This document shows, one piece after another, positions 30,604 through 33,796 of a stretch of DNA of 33,796 bases. Made by a program: the position numbers and the translations under genes. Under the pieces are notes generated by a model. The model was not told the DNA's origin and ran no database searches. It was given only the letters and a program-made list of their open reading frames with translations. The DNA is from Amphimedon queenslandica. Lineage: Eukaryota; Porifera; Demospongiae; Haplosclerida; Niphatidae. The DNA lies in assembly GCF_000090795.2 (NCBI RefSeq), contig NW_003546786.1, forward strand, positions 28,123 to 61,918, read 5' to 3'. The stretch's first letter is position 1. Each line of letters opens with the position of its first letter.

Positions 30604-32621
30604 ATTTAAATATGAAAAGTTTTGAATTTTCTGCTCCTCTTATGAGGCAAGTACACATTAACGTACTGTACAGTTACTGATTTCATGTATAAACTTTCAC
30701 CAAGAAGAAGATCGCTAGCTTCATATAGTCCTACTTCTTTAGCTCAAAGTAATTTTTGTCCAATTTTCCAAAGCCTGCTATATATGTTGTCACAGCTGCT
30801 GACTTCATCCCATAAGTCCTGTGCATGACTCTTTTCTGCTTTAGTGACATATCCAGTTACATACTCTGTTAAGGAAAGACTCCTCTCTGCTATGTATTGC
30901 AAGTCCATACTTGCACGCCACAATTTCAGCAGTAAAGGATTATAGTCGTTAACTCGAACTTCTTTTTCATTTCGTTTGAGATAATATATTTCAATGCATG
31001 ATTTCAAGCTATTTTCAACATCATTGATGCAAATACTATCTCGTACTGGTCTAGGAAAATCAAATCGGCATCTAGATACATAGGTCTTGCTGACTTTAAT
31101 ATTTCGTTTGCAGTATTTGCTGCACTTGTGCATTTGGTATTTTGTTACCAAAAAATTTAAATCAGGCGACGTATTACTATCTGGTATATGACAGGTAATC
31201 CTATCTTGTATGAAAGAACAGACTTCTTCTGGACGATCGATACCGACAACAGGAGCATTTTCAATTCATAGGAGGATGTGATAATGAGGCGCTCCACGCA
31301 TTTGATATTCTTTTTTAACATAATATTCCTCTACTTTGCCTAGAACACCTCTCTGGAGAATGACTATGTTAAAGAAATCCTTAAATTTGTATGAAAATTG
31401 TCGCGATACTGAAACAGGGTCCTCAGTACATAATCTAGAAATACTATATGATTGTGGTGCATTATTCACTTTTCTTAAATATTGCGCTATATCAGCTGAA
31501 TCATATTCAGCACAACTTAATGTTAGGAAAAGTGTTGGTGAGCCATACTCAGCAATCATTGCTCTGACTTCACCTTTCACACGGAACCAATATTGATTTT
31601 TGCCCCGTATTGGAGCCAACATGGTACTTAAATTGCCCTCAAATTCTTCATCTAACACATTTATTTTTTCTAATATTTCAGCAACAGTTTGACCAACGTT
31701 GCCCCTTGATGTTTTTAATAAATTATATATGCCAGTTTTTAAGGCCTTGTTAATTTTTAATCCATAATAGTGCAAACAATATGAATGATTTCTACAAAAT
31801 CTGGAATCTTTGTTTAAAAGTCTTGATTTTATGTATTCACTAAATGATAAAGTCTGTGCTGGATAGCTTTGTCTGGGATGATGCTCTCCATATTGTCCAG
31901 TAGGAAATAAAGTAGGAAAGCATAACAAATCAAGATGCTCTTGCCTATTGTCTATAGGCGCTTCTTTTACATTCATTAATTTATATTGACTGATATCAGA
32001 ACCTGTTGCAATTTTACTATCAACATTTCTAATGGTATATGCCGAAAGGCCTTCTAAATCTTGATCATTTGCTTTTTCAAGCATTTTACAGGTAGTATTG
32101 CTAACTACTTGTATGACATTTTTAGACGATTCGTCGATGGAATCATCATCTACGTTTCTATAAAGCCAATTTATTTCTTTTAATTTTCTTAGTGCTGCTT
32201 TTATTTTATTCACATCAACTAGGCTACGCCAGACATTATTTGATTTAGTAGGCTGTCCATTAATAATAATATAAAGTTCTGGATTAGGCAAATGATTAGA
32301 ATCTATACCAATCTCATTTAAAGTTTCCATGGTTTTTTCTAATGGAAGGGGTAAATAAAACATTGCACCTTTAAGAGCCTTCAAAGAATTATATGTAGGC
32401 ACTTTTAAGGTGTGTGTGCCTAGCCTAACAATTGTCTGAAAACATTTGGCTCTCTGTATTAACTGGCAACTTAAAGGATCCAAATTTTTCAATTCTTTTG
32501 GTAGTGGCTCACACTTTAACCCATTGAGCACACAACGTGCAGGAACTTCATTTTTCCTAATAATAGGTTTACAATGATTACAAATATACATAACTTTATT
32601 TAATCTAATAGGATATTCCAA
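30604..32621 (-). pseudogene. Helitron Rep (HUH endonuclease) domain, with two nonsense codons
   Basis: This is the Helitron_like_N/Rep region that nicks and joins DNA ends. The histidine motif is RGAPHYHILL, with H-Y-H at 31278-31286. The tyrosine motif is EYVTGYVTK at 30840-30866, with the two Tyr expected for Helitrons. Between them CXXC-like text (HKCSKYCKRN) and CRFDFPRP are present. A TGA at 31266-31268 falls six codons after the histidine motif, where a tryptophan codon (TGG) would fit the sense of the text, and a second TGA is at 30744-30746. After it the frame still reads KEVGLYEASDLLLGESLYMK and PHKRSRKF. The upstream part, from 32621, has LNKVMYICNHCKPI (a zinc-ribbon-like CxxC) and SAYTIRNVDSKIATGSD. 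All catalytic residues are present, so few changes separate it from an intact copy. Confidence 0.85.
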
Positions 32622-33796
32622 ACATCGCTATCTAAATTTTTAGCTTCAGTGACAGATTTTTTTCTTAAAAGCCTCTCACAGCTACAACAAGCATTAACAG
32701 CCTGATCAGACAAAGCTTTCTTAAATTCATCAATAGCATCTGAATACTGAAAATAAAGTACAGTATCTAAGTTTGGTATTCTAAATGGGTCTTCTTCTTC
32801 ACCATCATTTATAGCGTAATACACATTATCAAATTCAGTCTCATCGGCTTCATTAATTTTTAAATTTAGCAATTGTGCTATATCACCATCAGCAAGGGAA
32901 GAATCAATAATATCTATTGTCAAATGGGCATTTCTAGCAACATAAAAGTGTTTCAAAAGGCGTCTCAACAAAGGATAATGAACAGATGCATTGCGTAAAA
33001 TACGCAGCATGCTTTTACATTCTGTATCATTACTACTACACACAATAGGATGGCCTATCCTTTCAAAAACAATTTCTGAATATTTTTAATATTTTTCAAC
33101 ATTATTTTTATCTTTTTTAACAATTACCGTTACACTTGCATTATCCCAGAAATCATGTTCATGCACTTGATCTATTTCTTCAACATGCAGGGATCTTGTC
33201 ATATAATGCTTATTAGGACAATTATCACATGCATCTAAATGCTTCCTCAATTCTTTAATGGGCTCATCAAAATATCGTCTAACTTCATTAATCGAACTAA
33301 TGTCACTCTCTAATAAAGGTTTGCACCTGTCTGTACAGTGCCATTTGAAGGCAGGCTTTCTCTTATTAGTATACATTCTATTATTATCAAAATTGTCATC
33401 TTCAGAGTCACTATCATCATTACATTCTTGTACTCTATCAATACATGATATATCAACCATCCCTGCTACATAACAGATGCCATTTGTATCAACAGGGATT
33501 GCAATTGCACTATCTAATTGGCTATCAGGATCATCATTAGGATATAAATATGCTGAATCATAAAAATAAGGCTCACTATTCTTTGTGTGACATTGTTCAC
33601 CAAAATCACTAAAGCTATTCAACTTCAATTTCCTAATGCTATTTGCTGCACGTATCAATACGCCTACTTTGTGGGATCTGTTTTTCAAAACTGATTCCAA
33701 TAATATACTTGATGCAGCATTACATTTACTGTCATATGATGTGTTCTCAAAATCTACACCTTTCATACTTGATGGCAATAAATCACCAACTATTTC
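32600..33796 (-). pseudogene. Helitron N-terminal region, partial, with one nonsense codon and a frameshift
   Basis: The minus-strand frame is open from the window end to 33089 and stops at TAA (33086-33088). It then continues in the same frame as KYSEIVFERIGHPIVCSSND down to 32600, where a one-base shift near 32610-32620 links it to the Rep piece. Features include FKWHCTDRCKPLLESDI, DACDNCPNKHYMTRS (a Cys/His cluster) and an acidic stretch near 33400 (NDDSDSEDDNFDN). Later, DQAVNACCSCERLLRKKSV gives another Cys cluster just before the zinc-ribbon-like motif of Rep. This matches the poorly conserved N-terminal region of animal Helitron proteins. The true start lies beyond 33796. Confidence 0.75.

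Larger units (their letters stand above)
27413..33796 (-). mobile_element. Helitron with Rep, helicase and OTU regions, minus strand, 5' end outside window
   Basis: Reading right to left, the coding blocks are a N-terminal region, an HUH-type Rep domain, a PIF1-like helicase and an OTU-type protease, the set known for metazoan Helitrons that replicate by rolling circle. The reading frame is continuous in most places but broken by at least three nonsense codons (33086-33088, 31266-31268, 30744-30746) and frameshifts near 32610, 30600, 28240 and 28120. The element runs out of the window at 33796, where the frame is still open. The Helitron 3' end should lie left of 27413. Confidence 0.9.

Overview
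This window is eukaryotic nuclear DNA, almost certainly from an early-branching invertebrate. The coding pieces carry very short introns (43 and 50 bp, phase 0, GT-AG), the base composition is AT-rich, and a 356-N scaffold gap is present. Several element types seen here (ZMYM-like hAT, Rep-helicase-OTU Helitron, DIRS-like retroelement, RecQ-like and DUF6589 genes) are typical of repeat-rich marine invertebrate genomes. My best guess is a demosponge resembling Amphimedon; a cnidarian is the main alternative. This is inference from style, not a database match.

Left part (1-17003): the last exons of an unidentified host-like gene (1-597) are followed by about 16 kb of satellite DNA. The main satellite has a 25-bp unit (core gcagggagatggtgtggc) in five arrays: A 1341-4846, B 5028-6853, C 12544-12942, D 12992-13365 (inverted) and E 13966-17003. 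A and E share the same unique 5' flank and the same order of variant monomers, so they are duplicates about 12.6 kb apart. A second, AT-rich satellite with a period of about 115 bp fills 9996-12535, with one fragment left at 6860-6922. It is interrupted by roughly 3 kb that contains a decayed 2.69-kb hAT transposon with recognisable terminal inverted repeats. Because 25 is not a multiple of 3 and the minus strand of the unit lacks stops, all three minus frames encode one 25-residue periodic peptide. The many long minus-strand ORFs in the arrays are therefore best read as a by-product.

Middle part (16969-25236): a degenerate minus-strand DIRS-like retroelement (RT-RNase H at 16969-17660, possible gag at 18646-19260) abuts array E, and the last repeats of E have captured and tripled a piece of its RNase H. 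Next come a 358-bp mariner-type MITE, a broken RecQ-like helicase gene (+), a broken DUF6589 gene (-) with a MITE inserted in its conserved GGDQLT motif, an inverted pair of about 150-bp repeats, and a small intact-looking two-exon gene for a proline-rich, arginine/glycine-tailed protein of 144 residues.

Right part (25237-33796): about 2.2 kb of noncoding AT-rich DNA with short tandem repeats leads into a minus-strand Helitron that runs off the window. Its N-terminal region, HUH Rep domain, PIF1-type helicase and OTU-type cysteine protease are all recognisable, but they are separated by nonsense codons and frameshifts. The 784-codon helicase ORF is still open. Overall the window is a nested graveyard of mobile elements and satellites with at most two plausibly working genes (the partial gene at 1-597 and the gene at 24752-25236).
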